Shown piece after piece: positions 47,601 through 59,218 of a stretch of DNA of 64,000 bases. The position numbers and the translations under genes are program-made. The stretch's first letter is position 1; each line of letters starts with the position of its first letter. The DNA is from Multifurca ochricompacta (taxonomy: Eukaryota > Basidiomycota > Agaricomycetes > Russulales > Russulaceae): positions 27,322 to 91,321 of the forward strand of contig WTXG01000145.1 in NCBI GenBank assembly GCA_022496185.1, written 5' to 3'. Below the pieces are notes generated by a model, which did not search any database, had not been told where the DNA came from, and was given only the letters and a program-made list of their open reading frames with translations.

Positions 47601-48089
47601 AAAAGCACAGCAGGCCTTGGCTGCGCAGCCAAGCACGTTCACACCTTATCAGCCCGATGACTGGGTCTGGCTTGATGGAAGGAACATTCACACGTCACAC
47701 CCACAGCCAAATTGGCGCCTCGACGCCACGGTCCCTTCCAGGTCACAAGGAAGCTGTCAGATGTGTCATACGAACTGCGATTGCCACCCAAATGGAAGAT
47801 CCATCCCGTCTTCCATGCCAAACTTCTGACGCCATACAAGGAGACGCTCCTCCATGGGGAAAACTTCCCAAGACCCCCACCTGACCTTATCGATGGCGAA
47901 GCGGAGTGGGAAGTGGAGCGCATTCTAGACTCAATGAGAAAAGGCCGAGGGCGCAAGATGCACTACCTAGTCAAGTGGAAGGGATTCCCAGACTCTGACA
48001 GTTCGTGGGAGCCAGCCGGGAATATCTTTGCCCCGGTCCTTATCTCGGAGTTCCATACCCGACATCCAGAAGCGCCCAGAAACGATTAA
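44613..48089 (+). CDS. pol: pol of element D (PR-RT-RNase H-integrase-chromodomain), three homopolymer frameshifts
   Basis: Open from 44613 to 46925: protease LVDSGATDNFI near 44745, RT VVYMDDILVAT near 45775, RNase [17 protein letters not shown] near 46215, YTDHSNLL near 46430, integrase zinc module HHDLPSAGHPG near 46837. A missing A in an A-run near 46923 shifts the frame; CAACQANK, IAMDFIVKLPT, ISDRDTRF and SERTNQWLEQ follow in 46907-47490. A missing C near 47474 and another near 47702 shift it again; the last frame (47712-48089) ends with chromodomain EWEVERILDSMRK...VKWKGFPDSDSSWEP. All catalytic residues are present. Expected product about 1150 residues. Confidence 0.92.
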
Positions 48090-48127
48090 AAGGGACAACT
48101 CCAGAACCCAGTTGAAGTTCCCAGTAC

Positions 48128-49366
48128 ATGCTCCCCCAGCAAAGTCCTACCACCATACAATCCATTATGTCTTTCATCGCTGCCAACGCCGCCGTCGACG
48201 CCTTCACCGCCACTACCGTAGTTGTCGAGAATTTCCCCTCCGCCCATCCCTCTACACGCCCTTCCTCACCCATTGACTACGAGGCCGCCGAAGCTCGAGT
48301 CAAGAACCAGTCCCCCAACCCCGACGACGATTTCAAACACTGTGAGGAGCCGCACCCAAATGACCTGGTGGGTATGGAGTCGGACGACGAGGTCCCCGAA
48401 TTCCCCTTTTTTCTCAACAATCCCAACTCCTCCACGTACTACCCATTGGAGATCACCATGGGCGACGGGACCGTTGCCATCGCCAAGTACATCTTTTACA
48501 CCAATGGAGGAATGGACGTCGCCGGGTGTATGAAGAAGGACGGTCCAGTTTATGGAGCTCCGGTTTATCTGGAAGAAAGGTATACGGGCCGTCTGCATCA
48601 TACGATGACCGATGAACAGCTGGGACATCTGGCTGCCGAAGATCCCCGGGCCTTTGCCATCGACGAGGTAATGAGTGACATGCGACTTCCGCGCCTCAAA
48701 GCCGAGGTAATGAGGCTGCGGAAGAATTTAACTCTGCGCACTACACTCAACCGACAATACAAAGAACATGCCAAGATGATGGCCCGGTTGACCAATGGGA
48801 TGTTCCAGATCGAGCAGGAGTTAGTAGAAATCCGAAAAAGATTGGAGAAAGGAGATGCATATCAGACGATTGCGGAGAGGTACGCTGACACCTATGCTCG
48901 ACCCCTCCCACCGCGATCCCTCGGGGCTGCCCCGGTGCTGCTACCAAACCGATTCGAGATGCCGCGCATGCACGAGAATCCTCGGGGAGAGACATGCTGG
49001 AGATGCGATAGTAAGTACCACATCAGCTGGAACTGCCCCCTCAATCGCAAGTGGTGCCGGCACTGTCGCAGCAACCTGCATTGGAGCAGGTTTTGTATCT
49101 TCCGCCGAGTGGGAGGCGCGCCGACGATCAACAACCCATCCGGATGGTGTGGCAAATGCCTGCGTCACAATGCAGGACATCGGGAGTTGGACTGTCCCGT
49201 CCACGACTTATGCCGTCTATGTGGACAACGTGGCCCTTACGGGTTTCTCCGCACTCACCAATGCCCCCAAGACTCAGACAAGGAGAACTACACGATGGAC
49301 GATAGTAATGTAGCTGATGATTATCTGGAGCTGGTGCAAGATGATGATGGTACGAGTCGTTTCTAG
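48128..49366 (+). CDS. ORF3 of element D: 412-aa protein with four zinc-knuckle-like motifs
   Basis: Intact ORF after pol, same strand, 38 bp after its stop and 31 bp before the 3' LTR. N-terminal Pro/acidic region (1-100), a conserved block PLEITMGDGTVAIAKYIFYT to GAPVYLEERY (106-152), a Leu/Arg-rich probable helical segment (188-243), then C290WRCDSKYHISWNC303, C310RHCRSNLHWSRFC323 (both CX2CX4HX4C), C341GKC...H351ELDC356 type (CX2CX6HX4C) and CRLC...THQC (362-379). C-terminus acidic (DDSNVADDYLELVQDDD). Alternative start: Met at 48167. Not a known gypsy core protein; it could act in RNA or DNA binding, chaperoning or packaging. Function not established. Confidence 0.9.
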   Translation: MLPQQSPTTIQSIMSFIAANAAVDAFTATTVVVENFPSAHPSTRPSSPIDYEAAEARVKNQSPNPDDDFKHCEEPHPNDLVGMESDDEVPEFPFFLNNPNSSTYYPLEITMGDGTVAIAKYIFYTNGGMDVAGCMKKDGPVYGAPVYLEERYTGRLHHTMTDEQLGHLAAEDPRAFAIDEVMSDMRLPRLKAEVMRLRKNLTLRTTLNRQYKEHAKMMARLTNGMFQIEQELVEIRKRLEKGDAYQTIAERYADTYARPLPPRSLGAAPVLLPNRFEMPRMHENPRGETCWRCDSKYHISWNCPLNRKWCRHCRSNLHWSRFCIFRRVGGAPTINNPSGWCGKCLRHNAGHRELDCPVHDLCRLCGQRGPYGFLRTHQCPQDSDKENYTMDDSNVADDYLELVQDDDGTSRF

Positions 49367-49380
49367 CCGGGTCCGCTAGA

Positions 49381-49397
49381 ACCAGAAGAGGGGGTGA
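49381..49397 (+). promoter_or_regulatory. Polypurine tract of element D
   Basis: ACCAGAAGAGGGGGTGA directly before the 3' LTR; the equivalent tract is conserved in F and E. Confidence 0.75.
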
Positions 49398-49966
49398 TGT
49401 TACGAACCCCGTCTTTGCCCGTATTCTTTTTCTTACCCAACGACGATCCCTCTCTACCACCCACACTTCACTATCAGATCACGTCTCCATCGTGGGATCC
49501 GTCACATGCTCTTCGTCCATCCCCGTGACCCTCTTGTTTATGCATGTTACCTACAGTCATCTTCGTTATCATTTATCTTCTTATCATACGACCGGACACT
49601 TACTTAATACCCTATCAGAAGCCAGGCTTTACGCCCTCCGCTTTCAGATATTCGGGCCCACCTGACTCCGTGTTCTTATCTCATAGACGCCCACTCGATT
49701 ACGTATATAAGTCCGCTGTAGCTACCCTGTAGACCTCAGACTCGACTTATTGAATACATCGGTGTTTGTCTTCTGGACTCCCCCTTGAAACCTTTGACTC
49801 GATCGTCTCAGTGCCTTTGGCACTTTCCACTCAACATTGTCACTCGGGAACGGCCCCGTTGACTTTGACTCATCCATTTAAACTCCAAAGGGCCTTATTG
49901 GTCCTTTACCCGAACCTACGAAGCTGTCGCACAAGTCGTGCAGAGCGTCTCACACCGGACGTAACA
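49398..49966 (+). repeat. 3' LTR of element D (569 bp)
   Basis: Identical to the 5' LTR except for one T fewer in GCATGTTACC. Confidence 0.96.
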
Positions 49967-50284
49967 TGATGTAGAAGCAATGTCATTGGCATTTGTTATC
50001 TGTGGATACTAACAGATCAACACATTGAGTAATTTTATTTGTGGCATTGGGGGATCCATCTGCGTTTGTAGTTGTTTGGGAATTGTCAGACATTTAACTG
50101 GGAATCTGTTTTTAATAACTGTTCAGTAACTGATGAAATTCTCTGTGGCTCTGCTGTCCACAAGTGCTTGTATATGGGCCTCTTTTGTCACTCCATGTAA
50201 AGGAACAAGTATTTTCATTGCTCTGAGTGGTGATCTGAATACATGATGTGATACTAGTGCTCGAATGAAGGCTGCGCCATTCAA
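49967..50284 (-). pseudogene. pol: Protease start of element C pol, separated by D
   Basis: Minus-strand reading: NGAAFIRALVSHHVFRSP, VPLHGVTKEAHIQALVDSRATENFISY-stop. The catalytic Asp-Ser-Gly reads Asp-Ser-Arg, a G to A change. The frame continues at 42525 once D and one TGATG are removed (HCFYI + TSIGTDNM). Confidence 0.85.
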
Positions 50285-51461
50285 GCGATATAAAAATCCT
50301 TGTCTCCTTTAAACTGATTTTGTAGCTCCAGTTGTTGTTCATCAGTCATAGTCTTTAGTGCAGCTGCTAATGCGGGGATGCTGATCGCTGAGACGGAGGG
50401 TGCTGTGAGTGCTGGGAGGGGCCTGCAGGTGCAGTGGGTATCGCTGCAGTCGTGGGTGGCACCTCCGAGATAGTGGCAGTCCAAGCTGGCGCATTTCCAC
50501 TAGTCCTAGGTTTTCTGTTTGGGCAATCACGAACAAGGTGACCTCGTCAGCCACATTCAAAGCAACGTCCTTCTTTCTTGTACTGTTCTTTTTCTTCAGC
50601 AGTGACAGCCTCTTTATGGTGTCCACATCCATAGCATTAGGATCGCATTTCTTGTAAAAGGTGACCTTGTTTCCACGCAGGGACGGATCTGTGTTCTTTT
50701 TCTTGCCGATGATACCTCGGAGAAAGACCCAGTTGGCTTGGTGTCGTCTAGCTGAGTCAGTGGCTTCTCTAGTGTTTGCGGCTGGTCCTGAGTCAAGATT
50801 GTGGTAGCTAGTCCAGTGGGTAGTCCGCAATAGAAGTACTGTCGAACACTGGCGTCGTCCAGATGCAGCTTGGCCCGAACGGCTAGATTGCAGAACTCTG
50901 CGATATAATCATCAATGTTGCCATCTTTCATTTGTAATTTCTCGAGCACTTGTAGCACTCTTTGTCCAGCTGCTATGTCAGACCAGGCGGCAATGAAGGT
51001 TTGCCGGGAAGACATCCCACGGCCATTGAACTCTAATTCTATTTGAGCGATGTCGACTAGCCAATTGGTCTGCTCTTCAACCATCGATCGACTTTCAGTC
51101 CTCTCATCAACGCCAATACATACGCTATGCAGCTCTGCCCATCCAGAATGGTAGCTGCATATTTATTCAAAAACAAGTGCAACTCAAGCTGAGCAAACCA
51201 TCGTTTTGCCGTGGAGCGATCACCTTCAAAGAAAGGTGGGGGTGCTCCTTTGATCCACCCTGCCACTGGGATGTTTGGCACTAATCCTGGTGCAGGGCCT
51301 GGTGGGCCTCCTCCACCTCCTGGGCCACTTCCTCCACCCCCTGGTGGGCCACACCTGCCAAGGTTTGTCCTGTCCCTATGAATGAGAAGGGGTCATCATT
51401 TGGATGGATGCTCCGAAGGAAAGCCTTCGGGTCATCCCGGGGTTGTACTAACTGTGGTAGT
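50281..51461 (-). pseudogene. gag: gag of element C, main part, frameshifted
   Basis: Minus strand. Gly/Pro-rich stretch (GGGGPPGPAPGLVPNIP), APPPFFEGDRSTAKRWFAQLELHLFLN, KDGNIDDYIAEFCNLAVRAKLHL, the knuckle region over frames near 50540-50580 (Cys/His residues still visible), and the end KTMTDEQQLELQNQFKGDKDFYIA. Element E interrupts the gene on its 5' side. Confidence 0.85.
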
Positions 51462-52045
51462 GTTACGTCCGGTGCAGGACATTCGCACGACTTGTGCGAC
51501 AGCATACTATTCAGGATCGGATAAGAAACCAATGAGGCTTCTTGGAGTATAGCGGGACGAGTCAAAGTCAAAGAGGCTGTTCTCAGAGACAATGTTAAGC
51601 GGAAAGGTGTCAGAAACACTGAGACAAGCGAGTCAAGGATTCAAAGGGATGTCCAGAAGACAGGCACCGATGTATTCAATAAGTCAAGTCTGAGGTCTAC
51701 AATGTAGTTACAGCGGACTTATATATGTAATCGAATGGGCATCTAAGGATAAGATAGGAAGAGTCAGTGGGCCCGAATATACAAAAGCGGAGGGCGTAAG
51801 CCTGGCTTCTGATAGGGTATTAAGTAAGTGTCCAGTCTTAGAGATAAGGAGATAAGCGATAAGGGAGAACATAAGCAAAGGTAAATAACAAGTCAACATG
51901 TACAATCAATGGTCATGAGAGGGGAGCAGGGCACGTGAAGGGTCCCAGGACAGGGACGTGATCAGGAAGTGGAGAGTGGGTGGAAGGGAAGGGTCCGCGT
52001 TAGGGAGAGTGAAGAAAAGTGGGGTGCTAGGCCCTGGTCGTAACA
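51462..52045 (-). repeat. 3' LTR of element E (584 bp)
   Basis: On the minus strand TGTTACGACC...GGACGTAACA, preceded by the purine tract AGAAGGGAGGGTGA. TATATAAG on the minus strand near 51720. Confidence 0.93.
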
Positions 52046-52074
52046 TCACCCTCCCTTCTGGTTCAAGCTGACCC

Positions 52075-53345
52075 AGCTAGAACGCGCACCGTCATCATCC
52101 TGTACCAGGTCCACGTAGTCATCTGCCAGATTTCAATCTTCGGTGGTGTAAGTCTCGTCGTTTGCACATTGATGCGTACACAGGAAGCCATATGGGCCGC
52201 GTCATCCACATGCGGGCACATATCGTAGACCAGGCAATTGAGCTCGCGATGCCCTGTGTTATGACGTAGACATTTGCCGCACCACCCCGAAGGGTTAACA
52301 ATTGTCAGGGCAACTCCCATGCAACGGAAGATGCAGAAGCGGCTCCAATGTAAGTTACTTTGGCCAGTGATGGCACCATTTGCGATTGAGTGGGCAGTTC
52401 CAACTGATGTGATACTTGCTATTGCATCGCCAGCATGTCTCCCCCAGGGGTTCTCATGCATCCGCGGCATCTCGAACCGATTTGGCAGTAGTCAGGGGGC
52501 AGCCCCTAGCGATCGTGGGGGAAGAGGTGTGCATATGTATCGGCGTACCTTTCAGCAATGGTTTGGTACACCATCCCCAATCTCCAACCTCTTCCGGATC
52601 TCCACCAGCTCTTGTTCGATTTGGAACATCCCGTTGGTCAGTCAGGTCATCATCTTTGCATGCTCCTTATATTGTTTGTTTGAGCATTGTGCGCAGTGTC
52701 AGATTTTCCGCAGTCTCATTACTTCGGCCTTGAGATGTGGAAGGCGCATGTCGTTCAGTACCTTGTCGATCGCAAAAAGCATGAGAATCCTCGGCGGCCA
52801 GGTGCCCAAGCTGCTCATCGGTCATTGTATGGTGCAGATGTCCTGTATACCTTTCTTCTAGATAGACAGGGCCCCGTAGACAGGGCCATCTTTCTTCATA
52901 CAGCCAGCAACATCCATCCCTCCATTTGTGTAGAAGATGTACTTGGCTATGGCAGTCGTACCGTCGGCCATGGTAATCTCAAGGGAAATACATTGAGGAA
53001 TTGGGATTGTTAGTGATGAATGGGAATTCTGGTACTTCCTCATCCAATTCCATGCCTAACAGATCATTTGGGTGTGGCTCCTCACTGTGTTCAAAGTCAT
53101 TGTTTGGATTGGGGACTGATTCTTAACTCAAGCTTTCGGCAGCCTCATAGTCAATGGGTGAAGAGGGGCGTGTGGAGGGATGGGCGGAGGGGAAACTTCG
53201 ACAACTATGCTGTGGCAGGAAAGCGTCGACGGCCGGCGTTGGCAGCGATGAAGGGACATAATGGATTGAATGGTAGTAGGACGTTGCTGTGGGAGCATGT
53301 ACTGGGGGATTCGATGGGGTCTGGGGGTTGCTCCTTTTAAGCATT
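52075..53345 (-). pseudogene. ORF3 of element E, frameshifted
   Basis: Minus-strand remnants match D ORF3: AAVDAF-like start and FPSAHPSTRPSSPIDYEAAES (53250-53150), LEITMADGTTAIAKYIFYTNGG (52990-52900), then RMHENPWG...CWRC region near 52440 and SGWCGKCLRHNTGHRELNC near 52290. Multiple frame changes. Retains at least two knuckle motifs. Confidence 0.8.
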
Positions 53346-56300
53346 CTTGGGTGCTTCTGGGATGTCGGATATGGAACTCCAAATAAGGACCGGGGTTAAG
53401 ATTTCACCAGCTGGTTCCCATGAGCTGTCAGAGTCTGGGAATCCCTTCCACTTAACAGGTAATGTAATTTGCACCCTCGTCCTTGTCGCTTCGAGTCTAG
53501 AATGCATTCTATTTCCCACTCCTCTTCTCCGTCGATAAGGTCAGGTGGGGCCTTGGGAAGTTCTCTCCATGAATGGAGGTTCCTTATACGGGTCAGAAGC
53601 TTGGCATGGAAGACAGGATGGATCTTCCATTTCAGGGGTAGCCACAGTTCATACGATATTCTGACAGTTTCCTTGTGATCTGGAAAGGTCTGTGATGTTG
53701 GGGGCGCTAGTTTGGCCGAGGGTGTGATGTGTGAATGTTTCTTCCCTCGAGCCAGACCCAGTCATTGTCTGATAAGGTGTGAACATACTCGGCTGCCCTG
53801 CCAGGAGCTGTTGCGCCTTCATCAGATTTCATTGGCTGATTGTCATAGTTCTTCCCATTGGCTTATTGTCGGGTTACTGAAGGGACGTTGTGGGCTTATC
53901 TGTCCATGTGGTGCGCGGGGTCCAACCCATGATAAGGGAGAAGGGGGTGGCTTTTGTGGTCCCATTAGGCCATGAGTTGTGAGCAAATTCTGCGGTTGAA
54001 TAGCCATTCCGCCCAGTCATCTTGTCTGCTGTTGCACCAGAACCGAAGGTTTGTTCTAGCCACTGGTTTGTTCGTTCAGACTGCCCCATCCATTTGTGGG
54101 TGGTAAGCCATAGAGATGTTTTGTGCAATGTCTAATGTCTTGCACAGGGCCTTAGCAAATGCCGATGTAAATCTGGTATCTCGGTCGGATATAATCTTTC
54201 TGGGGAGTCCGTAGTGGCGGTATACATGATTCAGGTATAGTTTCGCTACACCTTCAGCTGTAATGGTCTCATTGCAGGGGATGAACAAGGCCGCTTTGGA
54301 GCAATCATGGTTGGTGATCATGAGGATGGTGTCAAAACCCTGTGATTTGGGTAATTTGATGATGAAGTCCATGGCGATGGTTTGGAAAGGAGTTGATGAG
54401 ATGGAGTGATGAGGTGCATCGGCGGGACTTTGGGTGTGTGTTAACCTTGTTTGCTTGACACGCCGCACATCCCTGTACATAGCTTTCAACATCCTTCTTC
54501 ATATTAGGCCACCAATAGTCTCGTTTGGCAAGGGCGTAGGTGTTAGCAATGCCTGGGGGCCAGCGGAGGGGAGATCGTGGTGAAAATGGATCACCCCCCT
54601 CTTAATGTTGTCGCCACCAGTGACAACAAGTCGGTCCCCATCTTTCCACCAGAGGCCGTTGACTTCTTCAAATTATGTGCATTGGCCCATGAGCGGCAAA
54701 GTGAGGGGTTCATATTTTGTGAGACCTGTGCCCACAGGTCCATATCATGAAGACTAACGATGGCGGTCTTTGCAAACACCTCCTCTGGGAGGACAGTGAC
54801 GTCATTGTTGTCGTCCTTGCCCATGTGCATATCTGGCCTGCGTGACAGCGCATCTGCTCTGGCATTTTGACTCCCAGCAATGTGCTTCAAGGTGAAGTTG
54901 TACTCTTCTAACTCCAGGACCTCCCGTGCCATGCGTCGACTGATTTATGGGGTTCTTTCCAATACAATAGGTTGGAATGGTCGTGGTGATGATAGTTTTA
55001 TGTGGAGTTCCTGCCAGGTAAGGTCGCCAATGTCGTAGTGCTTTGACTATGGCTAAGAGTTCCCTATCCCAGATATCATAGTTCCATTCGGCTGGGGAGA
55101 AGGTCTTGGGTAATATGCCACTGGGTGAAGTATCTGTGTGGCATCTCTCTGGTATAATACAGCTCCATTTGCAAAGTGAGAGGCGTCTACTTCCAGTTCG
55201 AAGGGGCGGCTTAGATCCGGTTGGATGAGTACTGGTTCTGAGCTGACTAGGTCCCTAATCTGTTCAAACGCTTGTTGCTGCATCAGACTCCAATGCCCAC
55301 GGCACATCCTTCTTCAATAGGTCATTCAGTGGTCGTGCCAATACCTGAGAACCCTTGACAAAAGCGTTGGTAAAAGTTGCAAAACCCGATGAATGACCGG
55401 ACATCTTTGACACAGGTGGGACAGGCCATTCCCAGATGCCCTGTACTTTAACAGGATCCATGCGCACTCATCCCCTTCCAAGATAACCCTAGGTACTCAA
55501 CCTTTGCTGTTCGAAGGAGCATTTAGCGGGTTTGAGGTATAAGTCATGTTCTTGTAATATATCTAGTACCTGGTGCACATGCTCTCGGTGATGGTCAAGG
55601 TTATCCGAGGTAGCTACTAAAATGTCGTCCATATAGACCACTACTTCTCCAGTGAGGATAAGGTCGTGGAAGATATGGTTCATCATGGCTTGGAATGTTG
55701 CTGGTGAATTTGTAAGGTCAAAGAACATGACGTTTGGTCGAACAACCCCTGATTTGTTTGAACGCCGCTTTACACTGGTCTCCTTCTTTGATTCTGACAT
55801 TGTTGTAGCCCCAGCATACATCCATCTTTGAAAAGAGGGACTTGTCCACATGGTGTCAATGAGTTCTGAAATCAATGGTAAGGGGTAGGCATTCTTTATG
55901 GTATATGTATTGATCTTTTGATAGTCCTGGACTGGTCGCAGCTTGCTGTCCTTCTTTTTAATGAAGAGAAGGGGAGGCATACTGTGACTTGGACGGGCGA
56001 ATGTATCCTTTGGCCAGATGCTCCTCCAGGAACTCTGTGAGCGCAACCTGTTCAGACTGCGACAGCGGATAGATTTTACAATCTATTGTGACCGGTGTGT
56101 CGGGGAGAAGGTCAATGGCATGATCCCATGGTCGTTCCGGGGGAAAGCGATGTGACTCTCTTCAGAAATACCTTCCAATGTCGCTGATAGACACTTGGCA
56201 CTACATCGTAGTAGGTTTTTTCATTCTGTCCTTGTGCTGCTTTCTGGGCCAATTCCGAGGCTTTGGTAGCATAGCAGTAACCAGGTCCTCCTCTGTACAC

Positions 56301-56831
56301 ATGGTCCTGATTACTGGATGTCGAACTGTGTAATCATAGCCCACAACGTAATAATGGTTGGGTATGAGTCTTTATCCATCGTTGCATCGGCCCAGTTTAT
56401 TTTTGGCTCAAAGGCCACAAGCCATGGGTACCCAAAATAAGGTCTTCGTCTCCTAGGTCGGTAATTAGGAAACGAATGGTCCTTGTTATCTCCCCAACCT
56501 GTACTTTTAAGTCCGTATAGTGGGTGATCTTGCCAGCATGATTGGCTGTTCCATCAATGTTCCAAATATTCTTTTCCTGGGGAAGTGCCAGCCTTCCCAG
56601 ACCCATTGTTTTAATCAATCGTGGATGGATGAAGTTGTCTGTGGCTCCAGAGTCCACTAATATATCTCGGTCGGCCATCCTCTGTGTAGTTTCAAAATGA
56701 ACTGGTATTTTCAATGACTTGAATCGACTAGCATACACAGAGGTGACATGGAGTGCTCGAGCCCAGGCCGATGGGTTTGAGCCTAACAAAAATCCTTTTT
56801 CGCAAACGCCTTCTCCACTAAAATGGCGCAC
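53337..56831 (-). pseudogene. pol: pol of element E, broken
   Basis: Minus strand, in order: GSNPSAWARALHVTSVY and protease LVDSGATDNFI (56800-56630), RT with VVYMDDILVAT (near 55640), RNase [17 protein letters not shown] (near 55190), IAGSQNARADALSRRPD (near 54870), integrase CNETITAEGVAKLYLNHVYRHYGLP and ISDRDTRF (54270-54160), NQWLEQTFG near 54060, and chromodomain remnant VKWKGFPDSDSSWEP (near 53440). Numerous frameshifts. Confidence 0.88.
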
Positions 56832-59201
56832 ACTTCTTCGCTTTCCTTCATCATATTAGCCCATATATCCTGAGCCTTTTCCTCTTTTGATCGTTTATCC
56901 ACAGTAGGTGGGTTATTCTGAACGGGGGTTTCTGCTGTGGTGGTTGCAGCGGCGACCTGTGCCCCCTTCTTGGGACAGTCCCGGGACATGTGCCCTAGCG
57001 CTCTGCAGCGGAAGCATCGTCCCTCCTTCATCAACGTCTGTCGCTCATCTTCTGTGAGCGCTGCCCAAGCTCGGGCCCAGTCCACTGAGGTATCCATAGC
57101 ATTTGGATCCCTCTGCGCATGGTGGGCAGGCTTTATTCTGAAAGCAGCCTTCCATTGATCTCGAGTCTTCCCTTTTTTGGTGTCAATCCCAAAGCGAGTC
57201 TGGAAGTCGAGATAATCTTGTTGTTGTCGGGGGTGGCGTCGACCCAGCTATCCCAGTCATGGGGGTGAATGGAACTGGATTATGTTTTTGACTAGTGGGT
57301 TGGGTAGCCCTTGTGAAAAGAGGTCTAGTGTGGCTTCTTCGTCTGTGTTGTAGCCAGCCCTATTTGCCAAGCTTCTGAATTTAGCACGTATGCATCTAGC
57401 TCGTGTAACGGGTGAAGCTCCGTGTACACTTAGAAACAGGAAGGGCAAAAGGAAATGACCTAAGTCGTTGGGCGTACCACGGAGGCAAACGTCACGCATC
57501 AAGTAATGACCAGGAACTGTGTCACCCACTGTGGTTTTGCAACCACGATGACGGCGTTCTGAAACTGGAAGAAACTGCAGCCCCAAGAGGACAAGATCCA
57601 AAGGATCGAGTCACACAGGGAGGCAGTGATACCATTAGCACTATGTATCGAACTCATGTAGACAGTTACTCACCTGCAGCCCCAAGAGGACAAGATGGGG
57701 GCTACAGGCTGTTACAGAGGGTCTTATATACATTTCTCAGTGTAACGAGGTAAGTGATAAGTGTAAGCAAGAATCAGCAAGTATCAGTCAGCTGTATTGC
57801 TGACTGAGCCTTATCTTTGTGATTCGTAAGCTGCTTTACTCTGCTGACCGATCATGCTCCACAGTGTGATGTCATAATGACGTCACTGTGGAGTAGATAA
57901 CTGATATGTAGTCTAGCCCTTAGGTCTGGAACACGTCTATCTACTGATACATGTGAAACTGTGCTATAATTGGCCATGGCCCAACCTGGGCCCTTATCTA
58001 GAGCTCCACTTACCTAGAACCTTCTAGGCTGGACTCCTCTTATCTTGATAACAGCTCCACTTGGTCTAGAACCGTCTAGACTGTGGGGCCTTGCCTATTG
58101 TGGTAAACACAATAGAGAATCGACTTGTTATTGTTGAGTGGCTCTTGTGCTGACTAAGCAGCATGTGACTATTACATGTGACTCGGTCACATGATCCATG
58201 TCACGACTACATTCCCATGATCACGTGTTGGACTGCTGGGTAATCTTCCCACAGTCATGTGATCCAAAAGGGAGAAAAATAAAGGAAAAATAAGGTAGAG
58301 CCGTGACAGCTCGCCTTTCTCCATTCTAAGGATTTTAATTCTCGGGCTGCCTTCTGCTTGGCCTGCCCATCCGTGAAGGCGTCTTTAAACCGTTCCGCGA
58401 TGGTCTCCCAAAGACCCTCACTTGTGGTACAATGCCCGCTTTCGACTTGTTCATTCAGCCACTCCAGCTGCTCCATAGTCCAGTCATCAACCGCATCCCC
58501 CCGAATCAGGGAAAGGAACAAATTGGCATGTTGGAATGGGTTGACAATTTGTGGGACATCATGGTTGAAGTTCTTAAAGGTCGTGAACTCCAACATGAAC
58601 TTTTTACTCTGCGAGCGGTCCCCAGCGAACGTCTGGGCAACACTCCTGATAATCATCCAGACGGGGGAGGGATGTTTGGTGGTGCCACCACTGGGGCTGG
58701 TGGGCAGGGTCTGGGAGTTGGGCGGCAATGGTAGACATGGATTGATGGAATGGGTGACAGTGTTCGTGGATTGTACTGATATCTGGGGAGTTGTCAAAGC
58801 AGGGGCTCTGAATGTGACAACTCTGGTGCAACCGGAGACGTAGACACTGCTAATGCCGGTGCTTCTTCTTCACTGGGTTCTTCTACGTACTCCTCTGGTT
58901 CGGAGTCCATGACAATGGCCAGAGGGTTTTCTCTCCACGGGCCTAGTCCAAATTCGGGTGGGGCAGGTCCTGTAGTGACCCAAGAGTGTCGGCTGTCCAA
59001 ATATTGGATACAATACCAAACTCTTTTCTCGTCGTTGTATTCTACTGGTTGGTATCTTCTGTCGTGATAGACATAGTATCCAAACTCGGACTCAAAGTCT
59101 TTCCAGGCGGCAGAGCCAAGTACTTGCTGTGAAAGATTATTCTCGTCTCTGCGTTCGATGAGTTCTTCGTGGAAGAGGGTCTGACTGCAGCTGGAAGCCA
59201 C
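56783..59201 (-). pseudogene. gag: gag of element E, split by solo LTR K
   Basis: Minus strand from 59201; the expected start codon is GTG, as in D (ATG in F). SAAWKDFESEFGYYVYHDR, Pro-rich linker, RSQSKKFMLEFTTFKNFNHDV, then K at 57403-58308 between KGE and LDAY, and the tail with knuckle CFRCRALGHMSRDCPKK (near 57010) ending KKDFC. A TGA appears in the linker (PSG-stop-LSG). Confidence 0.87.
57403..58308 (-). repeat. Solo LTR K inside E gag (TSD GCTCG)
   Basis: 906 bp, flanked by GCTCG at 57398-57402 and 58309-58313. On the minus strand it starts TGTCACGG and ends CACCCGTTACA, with TATATAAG on that strand near 57725. Contains two copies of GCAGCCCCAAGAGGACAAGA about 100 bp apart (57575 and 57676). 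No other full copy in the window. Confidence 0.88.
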
Positions 59202-59207
59202 TGTGAG

Positions 59208-59218
59208 AGACTCGACTT
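59208..59218 (-). promoter_or_regulatory. Self-priming primer-binding site of element E
   Basis: Minus-strand AAGTCGAGTCT beside the 5' LTR, identical to the D and F sites. Confidence 0.78.

Larger units (their letters stand above)
42526..49966 (+). mobile_element. Ty3/gypsy chromovirus D, young and nearly intact (TSD TGATG)
   Basis: Inserted into the protease gene of element C: TGATG at 42521-42525 and 49967-49971. LTRs of 570 and 569 bp differ only by one T in a T-run. Carries PBS, gag, pol with chromodomain, and ORF3. Its coding breaks are all single-base losses in homopolymers, so the real copy may be functional. Confidence 0.96.
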
